DNA of 64,000 bases, taken from Bacteroidota bacterium (GTDB lineage: Bacteria; Bacteroidota; Bacteroidia; AKYH767-A; OLB10). The translations under genes and the position numbers were made by a program. A model generated the notes under the pieces. The model did no database searches and had not been told where the DNA came from. It saw nothing but the letters and a program-made list of their open reading frames with translations. The stretch lies in assembly GCA_016714005.1 (NCBI GenBank), contig JADJOA010000002.1:62001-126000 (forward strand), in the 5' to 3' direction. This document shows positions 55,262 to 64,000 of this stretch, one piece after another (within the stretch, counting starts at the first letter, position 1; each line of letters opens with the position of its first letter).

Positions 55262-56900
55262 TTATTTTGTTAAAAGATATATATCAACACGCCTGTTCAT
55301 CATGCGGGCAACTTCACTTTCTTCTACAGAAACAGGCATCAGGTTTTTATTATCAGAAGTTTCAATACGTTCACCGTTTATTCCTTTCGACATCATGTAC
55401 TCTCGCACTGCCTGAGCCCTCATAGCACCAAGCGTTGGCTTTTTAGATACCTCAATAGTTTCTGCATTGCCAGAAAGCAATACTTTACTGTTAGGGTATT
55501 TGTACATGTAATCTATGGTAGCTTCAACAACATCAAAGCGGCTATTTAAATCAAACATTACAGTGTTTTTTGAAAATAGCACAGAATTAACTCTTGTAAG
55601 TTTGCTTATGTCATATTGCTGTGCAGGAGTTATCTCTTCTTTTACTTTTGCCTTTTGTTCTCTTATAACCTCAGGCTGTTTTTCTGCAACAGGTGTCGAT
55701 GCTTTTTCTGCTGCTACATTTTCCATTGCAATTAATTTGTCTAGCGGAATAAGTTTTTCTTTAGCTTTTGTTTGTTGTAAGCTGGGTAAAACTTCGGGTC
55801 TTTCGCCCGCCAATTGTAAATTAGTTTTTTCTTCGGCAAGTTTACCATCAAGCGCAGGTGCAATTGTGTAAAAAGCGGGCGGTATAAGTTTAACAGGTGG
55901 CTTAATATTTTTCTTTTCAGCCGGTTTTGGTTTTTTAATGGTCTTACCTGCTTTTTGCCCTGAGGTGTATACACCAAAGAAATTTCAAATCCACCTTGCC
56001 CCTTGCTTGCCCCTTTAATTTCAGATGTATTTACATCATAGCTTGTCCCGATTAAAAGTTTGTTTAACTGATAGCCGGCATATATCACTGCCGCATCTTT
56101 ATTTCTGTTAAATAATCCTACGTGAAAAGTGTTGGTGTTATCAAAAGCAAAACTTGTAACGGCACCATAACTCAGTTCATTAAATACATCTTGTTTAGCA
56201 TACATCACTATTGGTTTTACCTCAACTTTTTCGGCAACAGTTATACCTGCTCCACCATTTATGCTTAACTTAATACTGTTTACATTATCTGTTTCAATAA
56301 AAGATTCTTTAGGTTTATTAAACTGCGAAACAGCAACTCCTGCAAACGGTTTTATTCTAACATCAGCATTGTTAACGCCATAGCTATATGTTACGCCTGT
56401 ATTCAAAACTGGTCGGGTTGCTTTAGTGTTGGCAAACACTTCGTAGCTGGGAGCATTTGGGTCGAAGCCTATGTCCTCCTGGTATTGTGTATCAAAAGTC
56501 AGCTTATCAGGATTAAAACTTTTTGCAACATACCCACTTGTAATCCGGCTGCAAGTTCGTGCTCTTCGTCATCACCAAAAGCATAACGATAACTAATCCC
56601 GCCACCAATTTTCAATCTTGTAAATCCGGTTTTGCCTGCTGAGTTTTTTTGAACCAAAAAACAAAAACCAACTTTGTTAACCCTCTTATCAAATGTAAAT
56701 GATTGTGTTTTAAAAGGAGAAATTTGAGACCACTGGCTTCGGTAATTTCCGGTTAGACGTATGTTCTGAATATTTGCTCCTGCATTGGCAGGATTAACCA
56801 AAATGCCATGATTAAAATACTGCGACAAATGCGCATCCTGCCCATGTGTGGCAAGAGTAACCGCAATTGCTGAAATAATCGTAAGTAAAAGTTTTCTCAT
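55262..56900 (-). CDS. PorP/SprF protein fused to an OmpA-like C-terminal domain
   Basis: About 545 residues. Residues 1-310 are PorP/SprF-like: DAHLSQYFNHGILVNPANAG, GNYRSQWSQISPFKTQSFTF, ISYRYAFGDDEEHELAAGLQ, and a last strand GGFEISLVYTPQ. A Lys/Pro/Glu linker follows (KPKPAEKKNIKPPVK; PEVIREQKAKVKEEITPA), then an OmpA-like domain (KNTVMFDLNSRFDVVEATID, YPNSKVLLSGNAET, MRAQAVREYMMSKGINGERI, MMNRRVDIYLL). The usual peptidoglycan-binding GHTD reads GNAE, so wall binding may be altered. Indels near 56510 and 55960 are needed; the linker frame is open on both sides of the second. It starts 8 bases after the type B cargo gene. Confidence 0.82.
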
Positions 56901-56908
56901 AGCGTGTG

Positions 56909-59877
56909 TTATCTGATTAAACTAATATTTCCTTTTAAAATTTTTTCGGGCACATCTCTCTTTTTTACCTTTACTAAATAAGTGTAGGTGGCATTCTCAA
57001 CATACTTACCATTAATGGTTCCATCCCATCCTTTTCCAGCATCATCGTTTCTGTAAATTACATTTCCCCATTGGCTTACAATAATCATTGATGAGTTTTC
57101 TATTTGTGTTCCTCTTAATCTGAACACATCATTTAACCCATCATTGTTTGGAGTAAAAGCATTTGGCAGAAACAAATCTGTTTCTAACTCAACGCTTATG
57201 GTTTTAAAAACCGTATCGCTGCAGCCCATATCACTAGTAGTAACAAGCATTACTGTATATTCTCCTTGTTCAAGATAGGTGTGAGTTGGAGTGGCTAAGT
57301 TTGAAGTATTGTCTGCAGAATTTGGGTCGCCAAAATCCCATTCATAATCGTAAGAAGAACCGTTAGTCGGGGTAAAACTGCACTTCGTATCCGCCTCCTG
57401 TGGTTAAGGGTTCCGTGGTAGTAAAGCTTGGATTAATGGCAGGAAAAACAAATGCGGTTACAGCAGAACGTTGAGTATTTGTGCAACCACTTGCAGTTAA
57501 CTCTACAAAATAATTGGTAGATAGTGTGATGGGCGGGGTTAGATAATTTAATCCTGAACCGAGTAACGTCCCTCCGGTTATTACATCATACCATTTTGCA
57601 GTTGCACCGGCTGAAACATTTACCGTAAGCTGAACCCTTTCGCCACTGCAAACTGAATCGGAAGAACTACTTAGTAACGTTGGTAAGGTTTTAAGCGTTA
57701 CCAAAATTGAATCTGATGTAATAGTGCCTCCACCTGTTTGTGTAACCTTTACTTTATAATAACCGCCAAGTTTAGCAGTGTAATTTTGAGATACGCCACC
57801 ACTTATGGCAATGTTATCCTTAAACCATTGATTGCCCGTTGCAAATGTCGAATGCAAAATAACAGAATCGCCAGGGCAAAATGTGGTACTTCCTTGTGCA
57901 GTTAAAATGGTTGATGAGTTTATTACCTGCACAACAACAGTGTCACGCATACTCCAGCATCCATTTGTATTTTTAATTCGTACCCAATAAGTTCCTGAAG
58001 TACCTACGTTTATTGTTTGCGTGGTTGCACCTGTTGACCACTGATAGGTTGTTGCCGTATTTGCACTTAACGTTTGTAATTGCCCTTGCGGTACCATTAT
58101 AGTGCCCCCGGGCGTTACAGTTGCAGTTGGAATTGGGTTAAATGTTACAGTAACTGGTGCCGATGTTCCAGAGCAGCCCTGCGCATTAAATACCGTTACA
58201 GAATAATTACCTTGGCTTTTTACGTATATGCTTTGAGTTGTTTTTCCGTTGCTCCACAAGTAAGAGTTAGCTGTATTTGCTGTAAGCAAAACCGAATCGC
58301 CATTACAAGCAGCAATGGGCGCAGAAGGTGTAATTGAGGCATTAACTTGAGGAGACCCGTTTACTTGTATTGAAGGTGAATGTTGAGTGCAACTACCATT
58401 ATGATAAACCGTTACCGAGTAAGAACCAGTTGATGAAACCTGAATCGTTTGCGTTGTTAATCCATTACTCCATAAGTAACCCGACCCCGAAGATGCAGTT
58501 AATGAATTACTGCTTCCATAGCATAAACTTACCGGACCGGAAGGTGTAACTGTTGCAGGTGCCGGCGCTGCATTAACTGTAACTGTGATTGCCGATACCG
58601 TTGCATACTGGCTGCCTCCTCCTCCTGTTGCTGTGCAAGAAATAGCATGAGTGCCTAAAATAAGCGTATTAGTTTTTAAGACTCCTGTTGTGTTGGTTGC
58701 AATAATGTTTGCACCATCTTTAAAAACATAACTCTGTAACCCTGTAGGCGAAGCAGTAATTGCAACTGTATCTCCTAAACAATATGTAAAACTTGGGTTG
58801 CTCGCAGAAAGCGTTAATATTTGTATGGTAACAGTAGACAGTGTAATTCGTCTGATGAGTTCGTTGCCCTCATCTCCTACCCAAATTGAATTATCGGCAA
58901 AATTAAAAGCCAAACCCGAAGGCGAATTAAATTGAGCCTGCAATGCCGGTCCATCCGCATAACCTGTAATCCCTTGTGTACCGGCAAATGTTGTTACACT
59001 GCCACTTGCAATTTTTCTAATGATGTAGTTATTTACATCTCCAATATAAATTCCACCCGTACTGTCAACAGCTATAGATAACGGAAAATCAAACTGAGCT
59101 GAAGCAACAGAACCATTTGCAAAACCTGCTACACCATTTCCGGCAAAGGTTGTTACAACACCGCCAACGGTTACCTTTTTTATTTTATGATTAAAAACAT
59201 CACTCCCCGAAATACTTCCATCTTTTGCTATTGCCAATGAGTGCGGGTGGTCTAAACGATCCAGGGCACCGGTGCCTTCCACATCCCCACTCATAAACGA
59301 TGCACCTGCAAGTGTGGTAACATTTCCGTTTGAAATTTTTCTTATGGTATGAGTCATAAACTCGGCTACATAAATAGTTCCGTCTGTTGTAACGGCTATT
59401 CCTGTAGGAAACGCGAATTCTGCAGATGCTGAAGGACCATTGGTAGTTCCTGATGTTCCGGTGCCTGCAATGGTTGTTACAATTCCGGCAGGAGTTATTT
59501 TTCTGATCTTATAATTTTTTGTATCAGCAACGTAAACGTTACCCGCAGCATCACAAGTAATTCCCCATGGTTCAAAAAAAGTGGCATTAGTTCCATTGCC
59601 ATCGGTAGCGCCTATTGCACCCGAACCTGCAAAGGTGGTAACAACTCCTCCGGCATTTACCTTTCTTATTTTGTTATTGTTTCGGTCGGCTATGTAAATG
59701 TTTCCAAACCTATCACAAACAACTCCGTGTGGTCCGTTGAAAGATGCTGCTATCCCTGTTCCGTTTGCTGAACCAGATATGCCTGTTTGACCGGCAACAG
59801 TAAATACCGTTTGCGCGCTTAGCGCATTTGACAGGAACAGAAAAAAATAAAATTGCTTGTGGTATATTTCTAATCAT
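56909..59877 (-). CDS. Type B T9SS cargo with NHL propeller and Ig-like/PKD domains
   Basis: About 989 residues. Signal peptide (MIRNIPQAILFF plus LFLSNALSAQ, joined across an indel near 59840). Then NHL-type repeats, about five copies of NIYIADRNNNKIRKV / VYVADTKNYKIRKITPAG / GIYIGDVNNYIIRKI with GVVTTFAG linkers. Next come Ig-like repeats with SGSGYLWSNGLTTQTIQVSS and SYSVTVYHNG, a PKD domain (YDYEWDFGDPNSADNTSN) and a CHU_C tail (LFLPNAFTPNNDGLNDVFR, IIVSQWGNVIYRNDDAG). A second indel near 57355 cuts between the Ig and PKD parts. The PorP/SprF-OmpA fusion follows 8 bases on, matching the rule that type B cargo adjoins its PorP/SprF. Confidence 0.9.
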
Positions 59878-60242
59878 ACGCTGGATGTTGGCATTTTAAT
59901 ACTTTAATCCTGTTCATTATACATGAATGGAGGAAGAATATTTCCAATGCAAATAGGTATGTAATACAGATGTAAGACTTTTAGTGAAAGTGCTTAAAAA
60001 AACGACTGATAATACTCGTGTATGAGAGTACAGCAATACTGTTTGCTATTAAATTAAGCTACAAAATTGATGTAAGAAAAAAAGAGAATTGCTCCAAAAA
60101 CAAGTTTACAATCAAAAAAATAAATGCAAACAATAAAACCTTACACTTTAATATGTAATGGTAAAAGTTCTAAAAACAACTAAGCACTTTACATTAACCA
60201 CGCCAACTTAAAAAAACTGAAATTGGTGTGTAAGAAATAAAC
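59878..60242. other. Gene-free stretch between two minus-strand genes
   Basis: 365 AT-rich bases with no open frame of interest, no perfect TAnnTTTG box near the cargo start and no strong hairpin. I see nothing assignable in it. Confidence 0.5.
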
Positions 60243-60791
60243 TTAAAATGGATAATAAGGCGAAATCATCAGGTAAACAATTACGCCTGTAACCGTAACA
60301 TACAACCAAATGGGAAAACTCCAGCGGGTTAATTTCTTATGTGTTGCAACATTCATTCTTAACCCATGATAAAAAGAAAGTAAAACCAATGGTAAAACCA
60401 GTGCAGCCAAAATAATATGAGAAAAAAGTATAGTGAGGTAAAGTGGTCGTAGAGGATTATCAAGCGGAAATTTTGTTTCATCAGCTAAGTAATGATACAG
60501 CACGTAAGAGATAATGAACAAGCATGAAAGAAAAAAAGTTGTTAGGTTTAATTTTTTATGTGTGTTGATATCCCTACGCTTTATAAAATACAAAGATGAG
60601 ACAAGAAGCACTGAACACAATCCATTTATTATAGCATTAAGTAAGGGCAATTTAGTAGCGAATGCAGGCAGTACTTCAGGACGAGGTAAAATTTTCCTGT
60701 TAAGTACTAATACCAAAACAAAAACAATAACAGAAATTATCATCACAAAGCGAAACACCGCCCTTTCGTTTTTTATTAATTTATCAAACAT
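60243..60791 (-). CDS. DUF420 (CtaM-like) membrane protein
   Basis: 182 residues, about five membrane segments (FRFVMIISVIVFVLVLVL, LNAIINGLCSVLLVSSLYF, LYLTILFSHIILAALVLPL). The segment NTHKKLNLTTFFLSCLF followed by YHYL and later VATHKKLTRWSFPIWLYVTV is the DUF420/YozB/CtaM signature with conserved His. CtaM is required for heme-copper oxidase activity in Staphylococcus. Here the gene directly follows SCO-like and oxidase subunit genes (1-base gap to the SCO-like stop), which agrees with a role in oxidase assembly. Confidence 0.85.
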   Translation of the reverse strand: MFDKLIKNERAVFRFVMIISVIVFVLVLVLNRKILPRPEVLPAFATKLPLLNAIINGLCSVLLVSSLYFIKRRDINTHKKLNLTTFFLSCLFIISYVLYHYLADETKFPLDNPLRPLYLTILFSHIILAALVLPLVLLSFYHGLRMNVATHKKLTRWSFPIWLYVTVTGVIVYLMISPYYPF

Positions 60792-60792
60792 G

Positions 60793-61480
60793 TTACTTAA
60801 GGTAAAATTTTATGATTACAATTTTGTTTTGAAGGGCATACTCAAGCCTCAAAACTTTTAACTCGTCAAATAATCTTTCAATTCCACCTCATCAGTGCCC
60901 GTCATAGATACCACGTATTCTTTTGTCTTTGTCAATTAAAAAAAGTTGGTCGTTATCAGCAGTACGGTTTGAATTATAGGTGAGAAACAAGGATTTTGTT
61001 AAGAGGTTCTCTATCTCTGGTTCGCTGCCAGTAAGTAAGAACCATTTTTGCTTGTCTATTTGTTTGCCATCAATAAATTTTTTAATCGCCTCAACACTAT
61101 CATGCAACGGTTGATTAGTAACAGTTAAAATTCTTATGTCTGATTTACCTTTAACTTCTTCCTGCAAAAAAATAACTTCTCAAAAGCGCAACAGACACTT
61201 TACTGCCGGTATTAAATACCCCAATTACGTGAAAACACTTTTGTAATTCTTTGTCGGTATAACGTTTATCATCGTTACCTAAAAGATTAAAATCGCCAAT
61301 GGTATGATAAATTGTATCGGTAGTTTGTTTTCCATCCACAATTTTGGTTATTGGAATTTTAGGTCCGTAAAAACCAATTGGTTTGGCTTGGTGTTTTCCG
61401 CCCGATAAAAGCCAATAAAAAAACCAGGGTAGCAGTATAATAAGTAATACCGGTGCTAACCTGGTTAATCTTTTAAGCAC
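60793..61480 (-). CDS. SCO-like thioredoxin-fold protein without a visible CxxxC
   Basis: About 228 residues. One membrane anchor (LAPVLLIILLPWFFYWLLSG), then a SCO-type domain: GPKIPITKIVDGKQTTDTIY, IGDFNLLGNDDKRYT, HVIGVFNTGSKVSVALL, SDIRILTVTNQPLHDSVEAI, WFLLTGSEPEIENLL, QLFLIDKDKRIRGIYDG. SCO proteins deliver copper to the CuA site through a CxxxC pair and a distal His. Here TGSKVSVAL stands where CxxxC is expected, and DND where DHS/HS is expected. Indels lie near 61155 and 60885-60905; the corrected end is FDELKVLRLEYALQNK..., TAA 60793-60795. Probably a divergent SCO paralogue. Confidence 0.75.
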
Positions 61481-61488
61481 AACTAATC

Positions 61489-61848
61489 CTAAAACATTTT
61501 ATGCAAATAATTACCTTCTGCAATTGCCATGGCAATAAAGTAAACTATTAACAGAAAAGGAAGTAAAATAGAATACTGTAGGCTTTTCTTTTCGCTTTTA
61601 AGATGCATAAAAATTCCAACAATGTAACCCGATTTTACAATGGTAAGTAATACAAACGTCCACATCAGAAGTTCTTTGCTTAAAGATGTAAAAGCAATAG
61701 CAACTTCAAAAATGGTTACGGCAAGTAAAATCCAAAAGGTTGTCCAAATCTTTTTTCTGTTTTTGGGGTCGTAATGCTCAGGAACAAATTGGTTATGCAC
61801 ATCACCGGTGTAATAACCTCCATGATGTTCGTTGTTTTGATCAGACAT
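61489..61848 (-). CDS. Cytochrome c oxidase subunit IV-like protein
   Basis: 119 residues, unbroken, three membrane segments (TTFWILLAVTIFEVAIAFTS, LMWTFVLLTIVKSGYIVGIF, SILLPFLLIVYFIAMAIAEG), the CtaF/CyoD pattern with FMHLKSEKK between the last two. I take ATG 61848 (MSDQNNEHHGGYY) because the open frame upstream overlaps subunit III and has no family match. It lies between subunit III and the SCO-like gene. Confidence 0.85.
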   Translation of the reverse strand: MSDQNNEHHGGYYTGDVHNQFVPEHYDPKNRKKIWTTFWILLAVTIFEVAIAFTSLSKELLMWTFVLLTIVKSGYIVGIFMHLKSEKKSLQYSILLPFLLIVYFIAMAIAEGNYLHKMF

Positions 61849-61868
61849 ATTTTTTTTAAAACTACGTG

Positions 61869-62686
61869 TTAAACTAAATAGAAGAATGTAAATACAAATA
61901 CCCAAACCAAATCTACAAAGTGCCAATACAAGCCGGTTTTTTCAACCTGCTCGTAATGCCCTCTCCTTGTATAAACCCCTGTAAGCACATTTATAAAGAT
62001 GATAATGTTAATGACGACTCCGCTAAATACGTGAAAGCCGTGAAAGCCCGTTATAAAAAAGAAGAAGTTACCGAACAATGGTGTGTTTCCATATTCATTC
62101 TCTATGAGGTTTGCACCTTTTATATTTTTAACTGAGGTGGCTATTGCTTTTTCAGCTTCTGCGCCCTCAATTATAGTTTTTTGATGATTTTGCCAAATAA
62201 ATAATTTGCCTGGTTCTAAATCATCTGTGCGGGCAAAACGCCCATCAGATAATATATATGCTCCCTTTTCTGAACCATGGATAAAGTGATACCACTCCCA
62301 AGCCTGAGAGCCCAAGAACATAAATCCTCCAACAATGGTAAGTCCCATCCACACCGCTACACTTTTATTATCCCTCCTGTGTCCGGCATCAACTGCAAGA
62401 ACCATTGTAACCGAACTCATAATAAGAATGAAGGTCATCAATCCTACATAGGCTAAAGGAACATGCCCGTGAATAAACGGGAAGTGAGTAAACACATCGC
62501 CCGGTGCAGGCCATATATCTGTAAAACGATGGCGCAAAGCTCCGTAAGCAATAAGTAATGATGAGAATGTAAAAGCATCAGAAACTAAGAAAAACCACAT
62601 AAACATTTTTCCCAGCTTACGCCAAAGGGAGAAATACCACCACCCCAAAGTTTTTTGGTGCTTGTTTCGGCTGTTATTGTTGACAT
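61869..62686 (-). CDS. Cytochrome c oxidase subunit III
   Basis: About 272 residues, seven-helix oxidase subunit of a heme-copper terminal oxidase. Motifs: WGGGISPFGVSWGKMFMWFF at the corrected N-terminus, SDAFTFSSLLIAYGALRHRF, AWEWYHFIHGSEKGAY, FFITGFHGFHVFSGVV, and the last helix VEKTGLYWHFVDLVWVFVF. A 1-base indel near 62610 separates the start (MSTITAETSTKKLWGG, ATG 62686) from the rest. A soluble insertion of about 50 residues follows AYILSDGRFARTDDLEPGKL, as in other Bacteroidota. Confidence 0.9.
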
Positions 62687-62718
62687 AGAATATGGTAAGA
62701 GATTATTTTAATGACGGG

Positions 62719-62726
62719 CAAACCTA
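62719..62726 (-). promoter_or_regulatory. -7 box TAGGTTTG before the oxidase genes
   Basis: Perfect TAnnTTTG match 32 bases upstream of the subunit III start. A TTG lies about 25 bases further upstream, slightly beyond the usual 17-23. Confidence 0.4.
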
Positions 62727-62810
62727 CATATTTTTTTAAAGAATAAAGAATCAATGAAAAATATTTCAACAACATTTTCAGTAATTGAAACATGCGGCAC
62801 AATTAAAAAT

Positions 62811-62842
62811 AAAATCCGTTTTGCCAAGGCAAAACGGATTTT
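62811..62842. terminator. Strong bidirectional terminator
   Basis: Perfect 15-bp inverted repeat AAAATCCGTTTTGCC (62811-62825) and GGCAAAACGGATTTT (62828-62842) with a 2-base spacer. On the minus strand it follows the LipL32-like stop by 23 bases and runs into TTTTATTTTTAATTG. Confidence 0.88.
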
Positions 62843-62865
62843 AAAATTACATCTGATATACTTAT

Positions 62866-63555
62866 TTATTTAGCAATTTCCTCTAAGGTTTTTGCAACTT
62901 TAACACCAGGTAGTTTTACGGGTGCTCCTATTTGAGCAAGGAAACTTCCCTGAACTTCGCCTTTTTTATAAGTAGTGAAGCCTATGCGATAAAGCCCTGC
63001 AACTAATGATTTTAATGGGTCACTCGTTTCGCTGGTTATGCGAAGCAGAGAATTGTACTTGCTTCCTGATGGTTGAGCAGGCATTTCTCCTGAATCATCG
63101 TTGTTACCGTAAGAAACCCATTTGGCAGTTTTACCCTTTGTAGCTGCATCAGCAGCATTGGTAACTTCAAGAGCGCGCTCAAACGAAATCCATGTATCAA
63201 AATAATTTGTTTTGTCGCCCATGTTTTCTTTATAGTCGGGTGCAGCCATATCACCTTCAGCAGGTTCCATTTTTTCAGGCACCGGTGAAATCATGCGTAC
63301 ACCAATCTCTGGAGCAACAGCCGGAATCCATACATAAACGTAATAGTACTTTTTACCATCGCGTTCCTCATCTGGTGGAGCTCCGGGTTTTATGTATCCA
63401 TAATAACTTATATTGTCAGTATATGGTACACGAATTTCTTTTCCCATAACTGATTTTTTGCCCATATCGGCACCAAACTTATCAAGCTTTTGTGCCATAG
63501 CATTTCCGGTTAATACAGCAAATCCAATTGCTGCCATTACAAGTTTTTTTGTCAT
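62866..63555 (-). CDS. LipL32-family protein with a non-lipoprotein signal peptide
   Basis: 229 residues, unbroken. Segments closely recall LipL32, the major surface lipoprotein of pathogenic Leptospira: ISYYGYIKPGAPPDEE, KKYYYVYVWIPAVAPEIGVR then MISPVPE, NYFDTWISFERALEV, KYNSLLRIT, and LVAGLYRIGFTTYKKGEVQG then SFLAQIGAPVKLPGVKV. The signal peptide (MAAIGFAVLTGNAMAQ) has no Cys at the cleavage site, so it should be soluble in the periplasm or exported, not lipidated. LipL32 in Leptospira has debated matrix-binding roles; none can be claimed here. It is monocistronic, with its own -7 box and terminator. Confidence 0.85.
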   Translation of the reverse strand: MTKKLVMAAIGFAVLTGNAMAQKLDKFGADMGKKSVMGKEIRVPYTDNISYYGYIKPGAPPDEERDGKKYYYVYVWIPAVAPEIGVRMISPVPEKMEPAEGDMAAPDYKENMGDKTNYFDTWISFERALEVTNAADAATKGKTAKWVSYGNNDDSGEMPAQPSGSKYNSLLRITSETSDPLKSLVAGLYRIGFTTYKKGEVQGSFLAQIGAPVKLPGVKVAKTLEEIAK

Positions 63556-63620
63556 TTGATATTTGAGTTTAGTTATTGCGCCTACTCTTTAAAACAGGTT
63601 TTCGGCTTACCCTGAGGTGC

Positions 63621-63628
63621 CAAAAGTA
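63621..63628 (-). promoter_or_regulatory. -7 box TACTTTTG before the LipL32-like gene
   Basis: Perfect TAnnTTTG match 65 bases upstream of the start. No TTG at the standard -33 spacing. Confidence 0.35.
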
Positions 63629-63723
63629 ATTTTATGGTTGAAATAAAAAAGGATCACCGTTGAAAAAATTCCAATTCGCTTTTGCACTATTAAAATTTAA
63701 TGGGCATCAACGCAACAAAATAA

Positions 63724-64000
63724 TTACTTCAGAATCTCACGTGCAATAACCAGCTTTTGAATTTCGCTGGTACCTTCACCAATGGTACAAAGCTTACTAT
63801 CTCTATAAAATTTTTCTACCGGAAAATCTTTGGTGTAACCATAGCCTCCAAAAATTTGAACAGCTTCTGTTGCTGCTCTTACACAAACTTCGCTGGCATA
63901 ATATTTTGCAAAGGCTGATTCTTTAGTTACTTTTTGTCCGCGGTTTTTTAAATCGGCAGCCTGCATTATTAAAAGTTCGGCAGCTTCAATTTCCGTTGCC
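63724..64000 (-). CDS. Acyl-CoA dehydrogenase, C-terminal part
   Basis: The frame runs off the right edge; about 91 codons are present. C-terminal acyl-CoA dehydrogenase sequence: KESAFAKYYASEVCVRAATE, AVQIFGGYGYTKDFPVEKFY and GEGTSEIQKLVIAREIL, where the EGT segment corresponds to the catalytic Glu loop of short/medium-chain enzymes. It introduces the double bond in acyl-CoA, the first step of the beta-oxidation served by the genes at the left end of the window. The stop is TAA 63724-63726; the true start lies outside the window. Confidence 0.92.
   Translation of the reverse strand, partial: ATEIEAAELLIMQAADLKNRGQKVTKESAFAKYYASEVCVRAATEAVQIFGGYGYTKDFPVEKFYRDSKLCTIGEGTSEIQKLVIAREILK

Noticed and set aside
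1..64000. tRNA, rRNA, riboswitch or prophage
   Set aside because: No T-loop-like GGTTCGA context, rRNA sequence, known riboswitch core or phage structural gene was seen in the intergenic regions.

Overview
The window is chromosomal DNA of a member of the Bacteroidota. It is AT-rich and nearly free of Shine-Dalgarno sites. It carries type IX secretion (T9SS) genes: a Plug protein, two PorP/SprF-type proteins, a PorE-like protein and five large secreted proteins with type A or type B (CHU_C) sorting tails. Perfect TAnnTTTG boxes, the -7 element of this phylum, precede several genes. A class or genus cannot be assigned from the sequence alone.

Most long genes are interrupted by one to several single-base indels, including infB, nusA, rimP, dxr, rseP and gcvH, which should be essential or conserved. 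In nearly every case the protein continues in another frame at once and keeps its family motifs. I read these as uncorrected read or assembly errors, so broken pieces are given below as one gene with reconstructed limits; the nucleotide sequence itself does contain the breaks.

Layout. 1-3933: beta-oxidation genes (thiolase, fused 3-hydroxyacyl-CoA dehydrogenase/enoyl-CoA hydratase) and a MORN-repeat protein. 4065-12183: alpha/beta hydrolase, EVE protein, TonB-type receptor, DinB-GNAT fusion, T9SS Plug, ABC-F ATPase. 12471-29144: an M43 metalloprotease, then a module of a giant SprB-like adhesin (about 3,730 residues, about 40 SprB repeats), PorP/SprF and a PorE-like TPR/propeller/OmpA protein. 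29224-35733: two glycosyltransferases; then, on the other strand, lipoprotein, subtilisin-like T9SS cargo, SGNH hydrolase, VanZ-like protein and GcvH. 35780-38076: a 21-bp tandem array, an IS256-family element with 14-bp inverted repeats, and repeat-rich intergenic DNA. 38077-46991: a T9SS cargo with seven 60-residue repeats, TrhO, a small membrane protein and the rimP-nusA-infB operon. 47255-55229: surface-glycan genes (WecB, FemAB-like, deacetylase-like, methyltransferase), RseP, Dxr and a WecA/TagO-like transferase. 55262-59877: a second type B cargo directly followed by a PorP/SprF-OmpA fusion. 60243-62686: cytochrome oxidase subunits III and IV, a SCO-like protein and DUF420. 62866-64000: a LipL32-like protein and the end of an acyl-CoA dehydrogenase.

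The main theme is T9SS cell-surface biology. Two type B cargo proteins each sit next to a PorP/SprF protein. In one module the OmpA-type anchor is a separate PorE-like protein; in the other an OmpA-like domain is fused onto PorP/SprF. The most unusual items are that fusion, the LipL32 homologue lacking a lipobox, the 21-bp array and the terminator-like hairpin in the rimP leader.
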